The translations under genes and the position numbers were made by a program. Source: Gammaproteobacteria bacterium (GTDB taxonomy: Bacteria > Pseudomonadota > Gammaproteobacteria > HK1). Taken from it: 64,000 bases of DNA. Positions 9,113 to 18,402 of this stretch are shown here, piece by piece; the stretch's first letter is position 1, and the number at the start of each line of letters is the position of its first letter. The DNA lies in NCBI GenBank assembly GCA_012103455.1, contig WLWT01000001.1:2466001-2530000 (forward strand), written 5' to 3'. Under the pieces are notes generated by a model, which was not told where the DNA came from, ran no database searches, and saw only the letters and a list, made by a program, of their open reading frames with translations.

Positions 9113-10225
9113 TACCCATCGCCATTGAAAATGCGAATATAGAATACTTATATTAGCTAGCTGATTATGGTCAAAATAAGCTTATGAACAATCATTTAAC
9201 ACCGAGCGAGCGCGATGAACTCATAAAATCTCATCGTAAAGAGAGAGATGGGCGTATTCGAGACCGAATAAAAGCTGTTTTAGCTTTTGATGAGGGTTAT
9301 AGTTATTCAGAAATGTCTAGGATTTTGCTTTTAGATGATGAGACTATTAGACGCCATGTCGATGATTACTTTTCTAAAGCTAAGCTGAAGCCCGAAAACG
9401 GAGGCAGCAAAAGTGATTGAGACGAGAATGAAACAGCAAAGCTCGTTAAACACGTAGAAGGAATGACTTATCCTTATGTTAAGGACATTTGCACTTATGT
9501 GAAGTTGAATTTTGGTAAGCTTTACAGTGTAAGCGGCATGACAAAATGGCTGCATCGCAATAATGTCTGCCATAAGAAGCCTCATGCAGTTCCAGCGAAA
9601 GCAAACGCACAGGCGCAAAAAGCGTTTGTCAAGGAATATGAACATCTTTCGAAAGACGCTAAAAACAAGGGTTTAATCTATTTCTCGGACAGTTTTCATC
9701 CGCAGTATCAAACACGGTTGGCTTATGGATGGATTTTAAGAGGCACTCGAAAGAATATTGCCACAACGGCTCGTCAAACACGATTGAATTTCATTGGTGC
9801 TGTATCTTTGGAGGGTCACAAAATAATCCACACTGAAGTTGAGCGAGTGAATGCGCAAACCATTAAATCTTTTCTAAAATCTCTACGCAAACGGCATGCA
9901 CCAGAGAAAGACATTCATGTAATTTGGGATAATGCGGCTTATCATAAGAGCAAAGACGTTCAGTCATATGCCAAGGACTCAAACATTAAATTACACTATT
10001 TGCCGCCCTATTCACCGAATTTAAATCCAATTGAGCGACTTTGGAAAATGATGCATGAAGCGGTTACTTATAATCGGTACTATGAGAAGTTTGTAGATTT
10101 TCGGGAAGCCTCTTTGAATTTTTTCAAGCGCATTGGAAGACGAAAGATTTTATTGAGAAAAAGAATCACTGATAGGTTTCACATTATCAATGCACCGATG
10201 TTCGCATCTTGAAGTGTGATGGGTA
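9113..10225 (+). mobile_element. IS630-family insertion sequence with TA target duplication
   Basis: Ends are TACCCATCGCCATTGAAAAT on the left and the imperfect inverted copy ending in GATGGGTA on the right; both flanks are TA (9111-9112 and 10226-10227), the target rule of IS630/mariner elements. Length 1113 bp. It is clearly AT-richer than its surroundings, indicating recent arrival from a lower-GC host. Removing it restores the host gene exactly. Confidence 0.92.
9184..10212 (+). pseudogene. IS630 transposase with one in-frame stop
   Basis: Two pieces lie in the same frame, separated by a single TGA at 9418-9420. The N-terminal part (MNNHLTPSERDELI) is the helix-turn-helix domain; the rest has the DDE domain: an Asp in LIYFSDSFHP, the second in VIWDNAAYHKS, and the Glu in PPYSPNLNPIERLW. 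Reading through the stop continues DENETAKLVKHVEGM without loss of frame, so a point mutation rather than a frameshift inactivated it. Unless the stop is read through, this copy needs another transposase. Confidence 0.88.
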
Positions 10226-11324
10226 TATTCGCTGGTTCCGCCACATGGATGAATTGGCCCGCCATCTGTCCGACATAGACACCTATCACACAACCCGCGA
10301 CAAGCCGGCGTACAACCACGGTATGTTCTGGCACACAGCGCACTACGCTCAGGCCGGCTTGGCGACGCATCGGACTTATCCACGGGCGGACGGAGTGATG
10401 GGCGGTGGCCCTTCATCGGAGCACTTGTATACGTCCGGCTTGGCGCTGCACTATTGGATGACCGGTAGCGAGGCCTCGTATGAGGCAGTGATCAATTTCG
10501 GGCGCTATGTAATAGACGCCGATGATGGCTCGTTGACCCCATTTAGGTTTCTGTCGCGGGGGCCTACCGGGATCGTGTCCTGTTCCGGAACCATGGATTA
10601 TCACGGTCCCGGCCGTGGGCCGGGTAACGCTATGGAAGCGCTGATGAACGCATTCGACCTCGGTGGGGAACGGCGTTTTCTTATCAAAGCGGAGGAACTG
10701 CTTTGCCGCTGCGTGCATCCGCATGACGATTTAGGGGCGCGCAATCTACTGGACATTGAATACCGCTGGTATTACATGGTCTTCCTGCGTACTTTGCTTA
10801 AGTACCTGGCGCTTAAACAAACCCTCGGTGAAATCGATTGGCACTACGCTTATGCCCGCGAGAGCTTGTTGACCTATGCACGCTGGGCTGCTGAGCATGA
10901 ATACCCGTATATCGACAAACCCGAGGCACTTGAATTCCCCAATGAAACCTGGCCGGCGCAGGAGTTGCGCAAAAGCGATGTATTCGAGTTGGCCGCCCGC
11001 TATGCTGGCGGCGAGTGGCGCGAGCGGTTCAGGGAGCGGGCGCGGTTTTTCTACGCGGCGGCGCTGGATGGCTTGAGCCAGTATCCGGACACCCGGTTGC
11101 GGGCCCGGCCTATGGTGTTGCTGTCGAGCTTTGGTGTCGCTCATGCGACGTTGCGAAACGAGTCCTTAGACGTGGATGCTTTGGCCGTGGCTATCGATGA
11201 TGTGCCCGGTGATACGGATTTTGGCCAGCCACTCATCTTCGTCAGGCAAAAGCGCATCGCCATGCGGCGCGCAGCGTTCATCGCTGTGTGTGGTTGTGCT
11301 GCTTTTTTAGCCAGTATCGCGGCC

Positions 11325-12389
11325 TTAGTTTTTTGAAGCCAATGCACTCACGAAAAAATGACTATTTTTAGCGCTGCCCTGTTGCCGTACAAGTTCTTTA
11401 ACTGCTTGCGGGGTGGTTGGGATGCCGCCCAGTCGCCCGGTAAAGAACTCGAAATAGCGCCGCATTTTGTCGAGGAAATTGGCGACGTCCCGCGCCGTAT
11501 TGGTATACGGGGTGCAACCCGGTTTTACCGTCGGGCTGTGGAAAGAAATAGTGAAAACCCTCACGCCGCGCTGCACCAAGGCGCGTGTGAGCCGCTTCAT
11601 CTTATCGAGCGTGTGTCCTTCCGGAGACAGCAGTATCCGCTCCAAGATACGGCTTTTTGACAACACGCTGGCCAGTAAACCGCCGCTCATCGACTGTAGA
11701 TTGTGTTGGCTGTACACCTTGGAGCCGAAATCGTGGAGTGGGCCCGTGAAACCGCCGGTGGTAGGAATGCCGAGTAACTGGCCGTTTTTCCCCAAGCGGT
11801 AGAGGTGAGCGTCCAAGCGGCTGAAGTTCGGGCCTTGATCAGCAGTGAAGTCATAGCCGCAGGCGGCACTGAAGTCGATGTCTATGCCTAGGTCCAACAG
11901 CGTCTCGGCGGTGTGTTTGCCAAAGCCGTAGCGTCCCGCTTTGTGGGTCGTGGGCCGTTCATCGAAGCTCGTTTCTATGGCTTCCAACAGGCAAGTGAGC
12001 TTACGGTGCTCCAGGGCCGGATCAAGATTGCCTTGATAGGAATTGGCACGGGTTAACTGCTCATCGAACGGCGGATTGACCCAGGCATGCAAATGGGCGC
12101 CGATCTGGGCTTTACCCCGCTGCGAGAAATCGCGCAACACGGCGACGGCATCGGGTGAGGTGGCAATTGGGTAGTCGATAACGTAGGTCGGTGCCAAGCC
12201 AAATTCCTCGCATATTTCCTGCGCCCGCCAAAGCTCGGCCATGGCGCTGACACCGGTGGCGTTACGATCGAAGTTGCGCCGCTGCCAATCGAATTCCTCC
12301 TCCGTATCGACTACTACCATCAGCGACGGTTTCACCTCGACTGGCAGCTCAATAGGGGTTCGGGCTTCGAGATTTCGTCCTAGCTCCAA
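11325..12389 (-). CDS. WalW-like polysaccharide deacetylase
   Basis: About 354 residues of the NodB-homology fold. It opens with LMVVVDTEEEFDW (metal-binding Asp pair), then GAHLHAWVNPPF (metal-binding His pair) and a late FTISFHSPT motif. It probably removes acetyl groups from the surface polysaccharide. The start is TTG 12389, after an in-frame TAA; a downstream GTG before KPSLMVVVDTEEE is possible. The last codons (KNSHFFVSA) come from a fragment of the 142-bp miniature element, so the native C-terminus has been replaced or trimmed. Its stop overlaps the end of the convergent lyase-like gene by 12 bases. Confidence 0.8.
   Translation of the reverse strand: MELGRNLEARTPIELPVEVKPSLMVVVDTEEEFDWQRRNFDRNATGVSAMAELWRAQEICEEFGLAPTYVIDYPIATSPDAVAVLRDFSQRGKAQIGAHLHAWVNPPFDEQLTRANSYQGNLDPALEHRKLTCLLEAIETSFDERPTTHKAGRYGFGKHTAETLLDLGIDIDFSAACGYDFTADQGPNFSRLDAHLYRLGKNGQLLGIPTTGGFTGPLHDFGSKVYSQHNLQSMSGGLLASVLSKSRILERILLSPEGHTLDKMKRLTRALVQRGVRVFTISFHSPTVKPGCTPYTNTARDVANFLDKMRRYFEFFTGRLGGIPTTPQAVKELVRQQGSAKNSHFFVSALASKN
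11343..11372 (+). repeat. 30-bp right-end fragment of the 142-bp miniature element
   Basis: TGCACTCACGAAAAAATGAC followed by TATTTTTAGC matches the right end of the full miniature elements at 28.4, 33.4, 42.5 and 56.0 kb. No left part is present. It lies inside the 3' end of the deacetylase frame and just beyond the end of the lyase-like frame. Confidence 0.8.
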
Positions 12390-12770
12390 AATGAAGAGAC
12401 TCCGCGGTTATCGAACGGCACTGGTTTGGACCGCCAGTATTGTGCCAGAGAGGGAAATTGGCCGAAGTGTCGATTGAACCTCAGTAGTCGTTTTGTGTAA
12501 TCGCTGGGGCCGGTGTAGGCTGCGGCGCGTTCTTGGACTCTGCTACCATTGTAGCCACGCCACGGCCCGTGCCGGTCATTGCGCCCGCGGCGGGATGAAG
12601 TTGGAACATGGGGCACAGCACTCAAGGTATGTGTGATTCGCAGGCGTGCACAATTCAAGTATGCATAGGGTATTCAAAGAGTAGCGGTAGCTGTCTACCG
12701 GCGCACGACCCGGCGATACTGAACCCAACAACACGCAGCCCAGTGAAACTCACAAGTGGGGCGCTAGAGC
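12390..12770. other. 381 bases without a supported gene
   Basis: Open frames here (for example minus strand 12380-12658) match nothing I recognise and lack a convincing start. It separates two divergently transcribed genes and probably holds both promoters. Confidence 0.5.
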
Positions 12771-13901
12771 GTGATGCACTCTGATGGGGCATGGACGATT
12801 TGCGTGCGCGAGATCACAGCCCCAGCCAGCCTGGAATCCGTCTGGCGCGACCTACAAACACGCGCCGACGCATCGTTTTTTCAGTCATGGGCGTGGATCG
12901 GCACCTGGCTGAGAACATTCCCTGAGCAGGCGCACATCCTCGCGCTGGAACTCAAGCGCAATGGACGCACTATCGCTTTGTCGGTGCTCGGGCGAAATAC
13001 CGTAACCCGCAACCGTGTGTTCGCGCCCCGGGCGCTTTTGGTGAGCGAAGCGGGCGATCCCGAACACGACTCGCTGACGGTGGAACACAGCGGTTTTCTG
13101 ATCGAACGGGGGCAAAAAGCGGAAGCCATTGCCCGCGCCATCGCTTACCTCGAACGCGTGGACTTCAATTGGGACGAACTTCATATAGGTGGGGTGGAAG
13201 CCGCCGATGCCGAAGTCTACCTACGCTCGGCGCAGGCGGCTGGGTTGATCCCCATCGTGCGCTCCAACTATCCGTATTTCTATGTGGATTTGGCCCACTT
13301 GCGCGAGCATTCGCTCGATTATCTGTCTACCTTGAGTGCCAACACGCGCCAACAAGTGCGCCGCTCCATGCGTCTTTATGAGCGACATGACGGTGCCCTG
13401 ATGTTGCAAGTCGCCCACTCGAGGGCGCAGGCACTCGAGTTTTTTGCTGCGCTGCGGGCGGTGCACCAGGAGAGTTGGCGCAAGCGTGGGCAGCCGGGCG
13501 CTTTCGTCAACGAGCGGTTGGTCGAATTCCACCGTTCGTTGATCGAGGCGAGCTTCGATCATGGCGAGGTGCAGATCGTGCGGGTGAGTGCCGGCGGCCA
13601 TGACTTCGGTTATCTCTACAATTTCCTGCTCGATGGGGTAGTTTCGAACTATCAGACCGGGTTCAGATACTCCGATGATGGGCGTCTTAAACCCGGACTG
13701 GTCTCCCATGTGTTGGCCATTGAGCACAGCGTCGCCGCAGGTTGCCGAGTGTATGATTTCCTCACCGGCGATCAGCGTTACAAGCGATCATTGGCCAAGA
13801 ATGAATCCACAATGCAGTGGCTGGTCTTACGGCGGCGCGGGTTCAATCGCAATTTAGGCGCAGGGATGCGCGGGATCGCCCGCTGGATAGTTGGCCGTTG
13901 A
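12771..13901 (+). CDS. FemAB/GNAT-type acyltransferase (CelD/BcsL-like)
   Basis: About 376 residues. The N-terminal region has FFQSWAWIGTWLRTF, typical of GNAT proteins in cellulose and exopolysaccharide loci; the C-terminal GNAT core includes VRRSMRLYERHDGALML, FFAALRAVHQESWRKRGQPG and YLYNFLLDGVVSNYQTGF, then YDFLTGDQRYKRSLA. It is a second FemAB-superfamily gene in this locus, different from the one at the left edge. GTG 12771 or ATG 12774 can start it. It likely acylates a polysaccharide or its carrier; the substrate is unknown. Confidence 0.78.
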   Translation: MMHSDGAWTICVREITAPASLESVWRDLQTRADASFFQSWAWIGTWLRTFPEQAHILALELKRNGRTIALSVLGRNTVTRNRVFAPRALLVSEAGDPEHDSLTVEHSGFLIERGQKAEAIARAIAYLERVDFNWDELHIGGVEAADAEVYLRSAQAAGLIPIVRSNYPYFYVDLAHLREHSLDYLSTLSANTRQQVRRSMRLYERHDGALMLQVAHSRAQALEFFAALRAVHQESWRKRGQPGAFVNERLVEFHRSLIEASFDHGEVQIVRVSAGGHDFGYLYNFLLDGVVSNYQTGFRYSDDGRLKPGLVSHVLAIEHSVAAGCRVYDFLTGDQRYKRSLAKNESTMQWLVLRRRGFNRNLGAGMRGIARWIVGR

Positions 13902-13960
13902 CTTAGATGGCTGTTGGCTTAGATGCCCGTTGGCTTAGATAGCGGTTACATTCGATGGCT
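13897..13960. repeat. Four tandem 16-bp units
   Basis: Units at 13897, 13913, 13929 and 13945 share the pattern GTTGGCTTAGATGGCT with growing drift in the last one. They overlap the stop of the FemAB-like gene and fill the gap to the convergent glycosyltransferase stop. Confidence 0.85.
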
Positions 13961-13961
13961 G

Positions 13962-15059
13962 TCACCAGCCGTAAGCATCGGTGTAGCGCTTTAGCATATG
14001 TTCGATGGAGAAGGCCGATTCGATGTGCGCTCTAGCGGCCTGCTGAAGATGGCGGCGCAATGCCTCATCCGTATGGATCCGGGCCAGGGCTGCGGTCAGG
14101 GCTTGCGCATCCCGCGACGGGATTAAAAGACCTTGATCTTCGTGGCGCAGGATTTCAGGCGTACCCCCCACCTGGGTGGCAACGACCGCCAGTCCGGCGG
14201 CCAGGGCTTCCAAGAGAGTGACGGAAATGCCCTCGATGACGGAGCAGTTGACATAGGTATCCAAGCCGGCGAGCAGCGCCCGGGCGTCGTCGCGTTGGCC
14301 TGTGAAGACCGTGCGAGCGGCGATTCCTGCCTGCGCGCAGGCCCGCTCCAGCATCACGCGATCGGGACCGTCGCCGATGAACACCAGCTTGAGTGTTGGT
14401 ATCTGTTGGTATAAGTGGGCAGCCGCTTGCACTAACAGACCCAGGTTTTTGACCGGATCCAGCCGCGCCACTGTGCCGATGGTCCAATCGTCCCCGGCCA
14501 GTCCAAGGTTAGCTCTGGCATCGGCGCGGGCGCTTGCCTGCGGTGTTGGACCCGGATCGATGCCGTTGTGATTGACCTCGAGCCGCGCGGCCGGCAAGCC
14601 TTCGCTGATCAGGTGCCGGCGCAGATCATGGGATACAGCGAAGAAGCGTCCCGGCGTGCGGCCGAAGAACTGATTGGCAAGGCGCCGTTTCATCGATGGC
14701 GAGCCATCGGAATAGCGGCCGTGCTCGGTGTATACAATTTTGCTGCCCGGGAGGGTTAACCCGGCCAAGCAGCCGTAGATGAACGGGGTGTAGTGATGAC
14801 AGTGAATAACCGGCGCCGGCAGGGTTTTGGCGATACGCCGAATGCCCGCCGCCAACCGCCATTGGAAGCCCGGGCGCCGTTCCAGCACTGTCACACGAAT
14901 ACCGAGGGTGGCGACCCGGTACGCCCATTCTCCGGCTGCGTCCAAGCAGACCACTTCGATCTGCGTGTCGTGGTGCAACCGCTCGCACATCTCGATGACC
15001 AACCGCTCGGTGCCCCCGGCACCAAGACTTAGAACCACCTGCACCAGGGCGCGTCGCAT
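13962..15059 (-). CDS. GT4-family glycosyltransferase
   Basis: A 365-residue GT-B glycosyltransferase. The start MRRALVQVVLSLGAGGTERLV has the glycine loop; HCHHYTPFIYG and VYTEHGRY follow, and the C-terminal domain carries GTVARLDPVKNLGLLVQA and the EX7E element in SVIEGISVTLLEALAAG. It is the partner of rfbB: its ATG is two bases from the rfbB stop, so both are read from one minus-strand transcript. It probably transfers a sugar in exopolysaccharide assembly. Confidence 0.88.
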   Translation of the reverse strand: MRRALVQVVLSLGAGGTERLVIEMCERLHHDTQIEVVCLDAAGEWAYRVATLGIRVTVLERRPGFQWRLAAGIRRIAKTLPAPVIHCHHYTPFIYGCLAGLTLPGSKIVYTEHGRYSDGSPSMKRRLANQFFGRTPGRFFAVSHDLRRHLISEGLPAARLEVNHNGIDPGPTPQASARADARANLGLAGDDWTIGTVARLDPVKNLGLLVQAAAHLYQQIPTLKLVFIGDGPDRVMLERACAQAGIAARTVFTGQRDDARALLAGLDTYVNCSVIEGISVTLLEALAAGLAVVATQVGGTPEILRHEDQGLLIPSRDAQALTAALARIHTDEALRRHLQQAARAHIESAFSIEHMLKRYTDAYGW

Positions 15060-15060
15060 G

Positions 15061-16131
15061 CTAAGACGAATATTGGCTCCGGTACCAGCCGCGGTACTCG
15101 CCGGAGCGTATGTTTTCGCACCACCGATCGTGGTCTAAGTACCACTCGATGACGCCAGCCATAGCCGTCTCGGGTGTGTGCGCAGCCCGCCATCCCAGGG
15201 CGTGCGTGGTGCTGGCATCCACCGCGTAACGTTGATCATGACCGGGCCTATCGTTGATATGGCGGATGAGCGCGCGGGCGCTACCGGCCGGGCGTTGTAA
15301 AGCTTGGTCTACCCGATCGCATATCTGCTCTACCAGGCCGATGTTGGTGCGCTCGCAGTTGGCGCCGATGAGGTAAGTGTGTCCGGGGGTTCCCCGTTCC
15401 AGCACGTAGCGTAGCGCGCTGCAATGATCATCGACGTGAATCCAATCGCGGATCTGGCGTCCATCGCCGTAGACCGGCAATTCGGCACCGTCTTTGGCGT
15501 TCAAGATCATCAGGGGAATCAACTTTTCCGGGAATTGCCACGGTCCGTAGTTGTTGCCGCAATGGGTCACCATCACCGGCAGACCGTAGGTGCGCTGCCA
15601 AGCCCTCGCCAGATGGTCCGAACTCGCTTTGGAAGCCGCATAAGGGCTGCTTGGCCGGTACCGATCGTTAGCACCAAACGGCGCATCCTGCGCCCCCAAG
15701 TCGCCGAATACTTCATCCGTGCTGACATGCACGAACCGGGTGGTGGCCGGATCCTTATCCGGCCACGCTGCCCGCGCGGCTTCCAGTAATACATACGTTC
15801 CGGTGATGTTGGTGCGCAGAAATTGCTCGGCGTCGGCTATGGACCGGTCCACATGGCTTTCGGCCGCTAGGTGGATGACCCGGTCCACCTGATGCCGGGC
15901 AAACACATGGGTCACCGTCTCAGGCGCGGCGACGTCCCCTTCGATGAATTCGATGCGTCCGCTCTTGATGAGTGGACCTATACCGCTTAAGTCACCGGAA
16001 TAGGTGAGTGCATCCAAGACGACGATCCGATGGTCGGTGACGGCCGCCAGATGGTGTACCAGGTTGGTACCTATGAAACCGGCACCGCCGGTGATGAGAA
16101 GCGAATTCACTGGCAAGGCCCTAGCAGGCAC
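15061..16131 (-). CDS. rfbB: dTDP-glucose 4,6-dehydratase
   Basis: About 356 residues, short-chain dehydrogenase fold. TGGAGFIG binds NAD; HVSTDEVFGDLG holds the active-site Thr-Asp-Glu set; YAASKASSDHL is the YxxxK motif; THCGNNYGPWQFPEKLIP and GDGRQIRDWIHVDDH are hallmark RmlB segments. It converts dTDP-glucose to dTDP-4-keto-6-deoxyglucose, the precursor of rhamnose and other deoxysugars. RmlA, RmlC and RmlD are not in the window. The GTG at 16131 is the outermost start; GTG 16110 (MNSLLITGGAGFIG) is closer to family length. Confidence 0.93.
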   Translation of the reverse strand: MPARALPVNSLLITGGAGFIGTNLVHHLAAVTDHRIVVLDALTYSGDLSGIGPLIKSGRIEFIEGDVAAPETVTHVFARHQVDRVIHLAAESHVDRSIADAEQFLRTNITGTYVLLEAARAAWPDKDPATTRFVHVSTDEVFGDLGAQDAPFGANDRYRPSSPYAASKASSDHLARAWQRTYGLPVMVTHCGNNYGPWQFPEKLIPLMILNAKDGAELPVYGDGRQIRDWIHVDDHCSALRYVLERGTPGHTYLIGANCERTNIGLVEQICDRVDQALQRPAGSARALIRHINDRPGHDQRYAVDASTTHALGWRAAHTPETAMAGVIEWYLDHDRWCENIRSGEYRGWYRSQYSS

Positions 16132-16311
16132 CGCTGCGCCGTCTCAGGCCGGCTATTTTGTTGTGGCCGATCAAAGGCTCAAATATTTCGGGCATTACTG
16201 TAAACTACGGCGACTAGAACTAAGCGAAAAAATCAGGCCGGCAGAATAACAAGCTGGCGCGCTATAGGGGAGCGGCATGTCTGGCACAAATGCGCAACGC
16301 ACTGGCGCGAA

Positions 16312-18402
16312 GTGGTAGCGTTACGCGGCGCTGTTGGACCAGGCTCACTGCTGCGGCCAGTGCGGCTGGCGGCAGCGGCACTGGCGTGCTTGGGGTTGTT
16401 GTTGGCGGCGCCAGCTATAGGCCAATCATTTACCCTCAATCTACAAGATGCCGATATCAAGACGCTCATCATGACCGTATCCGAGGTCACCGGGCGTAAC
16501 TTTATCGTCGATCCGCGCGTGCAGGGCAAGGTTACAGTGATCTCCGCTAGAGCGCTGCGCGACGATGAGGTGTATCAAGTGTTTCTCTCGGTTTTGAAAG
16601 TCCATGGCTATGTAGCTGTACCTAGCGGCAGCGTGGTCAAGATTTTACCGCAAGCGCAGGGCCGTACCGGCGGTGGGCTGGGTGGCTCGGGATCCGATGA
16701 AATCGTCACCCGCATTATCCCCGTGCGCAACGTGCCGGCGCACACGCTGGTGCCGGTGCTGCGCCCGCTATTGCCGCAGTTCGCCCATTTGGCCGCCCAG
16801 ACCGATAGCAATGCACTGGTAGTATCCGATACCGCCAACAACGTGAACCGCATCGAGGCGCTGGTACGGCGGATGGACGTGGGCGCCAATGCCGAAATAG
16901 AGGTGGTGACCCTAAAGCACGCCTCGGCGCAGGACATCGCCAACCTCTTGATGGCCGCGCAAGGAGCGCAGGGCGAGGTACCCGGTGGCTCGCGCGTGGT
17001 GGCCGAAACCAGGACCAACAGCGTACTGGTAAGTGGTGGCCGGGCGGCGCGGGCGCGCCTACGTAAGACTATTCAACGTTTGGATGTGCCCCGGCGCCAT
17101 GCTGCCGGCAATACCAAAGTCTTCAAGTTACGGTATGCCAAGGCTGAAGATCTGGTGCCCGTGCTGGAAGGGATAGCGGGTGGTGCGGCTCAAGCCGGGA
17201 ACGCTGCCACCGGCAGCTCTACAGCCAATACGGGAGCCAGCTCCAACAACTTGGCGGCGCGAACCACAATTCAGCCCGAGAGTAGCGCCGGTAGGCGAGC
17301 GCGTAGCCGTGGCTCCAACGACTTGGCGGCGCGCACCACAATTCAGCCTGAGCCGACCATGAACGCGCTGGTGATTACCACTACACCATCGCACATGTTG
17401 ACGCTGGCGGAGGTCATCAAACAACTGGATGTGCGCCGCAACCAAGTGCTGGTGGAGGCGATCATTGCCGATATGTCGGCCGATAAAGCGCAGCAATTCG
17501 GCGTGCAGTGGCGCGCACCTACCACGCCCAGCAGCTCGGGCGCTTTTGGCGGCACTAATTTCACCGGTGGCGGCGCCTCCGCCAGTATCGCGGCGCTGGC
17601 CTCCAATCCATTGGGTGTAGGCTCCGGTCTTTCTCTTGGCATCATCGACGGCGTGTTCAACTTCAACGGTCAGCAATTTGTTAACTTCAACCTGTTGGTG
17701 AGAGCGCTCGCGTCGGACACATCGACCAATGTGTTATCGACACCGTCCGTGGTCACGGTGGATAACCGGCCAGCGGAAATCGTGGTGGCGCGCAATGTGC
17801 CCTTCGTGACTGGTCAGTTCACCTCCGGCGCGGCTGACGGCACCAACCCGTTTCAGACCATAGAGCGTCAGGATGTAGGCATCATCTTGCGGGTGCGCCC
17901 ACAGGTGAATAACGGCGAAGAGTTGCTACTTGAAATCGAGCAAGAAGTATCGTCCATAGAGCCCACCACCACGGTACAGGGTAGCGCGCAGGCGGTCGAT
18001 CTGGTTACGAACAAGCGGTCTATCAACACCGCCGTCATGGTTAAAGATGGCAAGGTGTTAGTGCTCGGTGGTTTGATAGCCGACAACGTCACCCAGAGCC
18101 GGGAGAAAGTACCGGTACTGGGCGATGTGCCAATCATTGGCAAGCTGTTCGGCTTCGACAATACAGGACTCAACAAGCGTAATTTGATGGTGTTCTTGCG
18201 CACTACCATACTGCATGACGAGGCTGGCCAGCGGGAGACGGCGGTGCGTTATGAAGACACCCGGCGCCGGCAGTTGAAGAGACAGGAAGAAGGTATCAAC
18301 CTGCTACCTGAAGAAAAATCCCCGGTATTACCCACCGTGCAAGGCTTTTTGGATCAGCTGAAACGGCCTGCAGCAACGCCGCAAGGTGACGGCGGCAATT
18401 GA
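16312..18402 (+). CDS. gspD: Type II secretion outer-membrane secretin
   Basis: A 696-residue secretin. An N-terminal signal peptide (LRPVRLAAAALACLGLLLAAPAIG) precedes the N0 domain (FTLNLQDADIKTLIMTVSEVTGRNFIVDP); N1-N3 ring domains follow, then the beta-barrel ending with VPVLGDVPIIGKLFGF. It forms the outer-membrane pore of the secretion machine. The segment 17248-17350 contains a 24-residue tandem duplication with (N/D)LAARTTIQPE twice in a Ser/Gly-rich linker. GTG start at 16312. gspD is first here; the usual gspC is absent. It overlaps gspE by 17 bases. Confidence 0.95.
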   Translation: MVALRGAVGPGSLLRPVRLAAAALACLGLLLAAPAIGQSFTLNLQDADIKTLIMTVSEVTGRNFIVDPRVQGKVTVISARALRDDEVYQVFLSVLKVHGYVAVPSGSVVKILPQAQGRTGGGLGGSGSDEIVTRIIPVRNVPAHTLVPVLRPLLPQFAHLAAQTDSNALVVSDTANNVNRIEALVRRMDVGANAEIEVVTLKHASAQDIANLLMAAQGAQGEVPGGSRVVAETRTNSVLVSGGRAARARLRKTIQRLDVPRRHAAGNTKVFKLRYAKAEDLVPVLEGIAGGAAQAGNAATGSSTANTGASSNNLAARTTIQPESSAGRRARSRGSNDLAARTTIQPEPTMNALVITTTPSHMLTLAEVIKQLDVRRNQVLVEAIIADMSADKAQQFGVQWRAPTTPSSSGAFGGTNFTGGGASASIAALASNPLGVGSGLSLGIIDGVFNFNGQQFVNFNLLVRALASDTSTNVLSTPSVVTVDNRPAEIVVARNVPFVTGQFTSGAADGTNPFQTIERQDVGIILRVRPQVNNGEELLLEIEQEVSSIEPTTTVQGSAQAVDLVTNKRSINTAVMVKDGKVLVLGGLIADNVTQSREKVPVLGDVPIIGKLFGFDNTGLNKRNLMVFLRTTILHDEAGQRETAVRYEDTRRRQLKRQEEGINLLPEEKSPVLPTVQGFLDQLKRPAATPQGDGGN

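Larger units (their letters stand above)
7645..11336 (+). pseudogene. Polysaccharide-lyase-like protein (PcRGLX/YetA-like), split by IS630
   Basis: The 5' piece (7645-9112) and the 3' piece (10228-11336) join in frame when the IS630 copy and one TA are removed: FLCSGDI from the left meets RWFRHMDEL from the right, giving a reading frame of 859 codons with no stop. The N-terminus (VIEVRLTNTG, GVPLPRGW, RWPDGSARWVLVDWL) resembles the RIFT-barrel domain of exo-rhamnogalacturonan-lyase-like (PL26-type) proteins; a beta-sandwich-like middle and an alpha/alpha-toroid-like C-terminal region (HYWMTGSEASYEAVINFGRY) follow, then a C-terminal hydrophobic helix. The likely role is trimming or turnover of the polysaccharide made here. 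The start is TTG 7645 (weak; GTG 7663 possible). Family assignment is by recollection of motifs. Confidence 0.72.

Noticed and set aside
12380..12658. 92-codon minus-strand gene
   Set aside because: It overlaps the deacetylase start, has no recognisable motif and poor start context.
17128..17676. Long antisense frames in the gsp genes
   Set aside because: They are open because of high GC third positions; none has a motif, a ribosome site or a plausible start, and all lie opposite strong genes.
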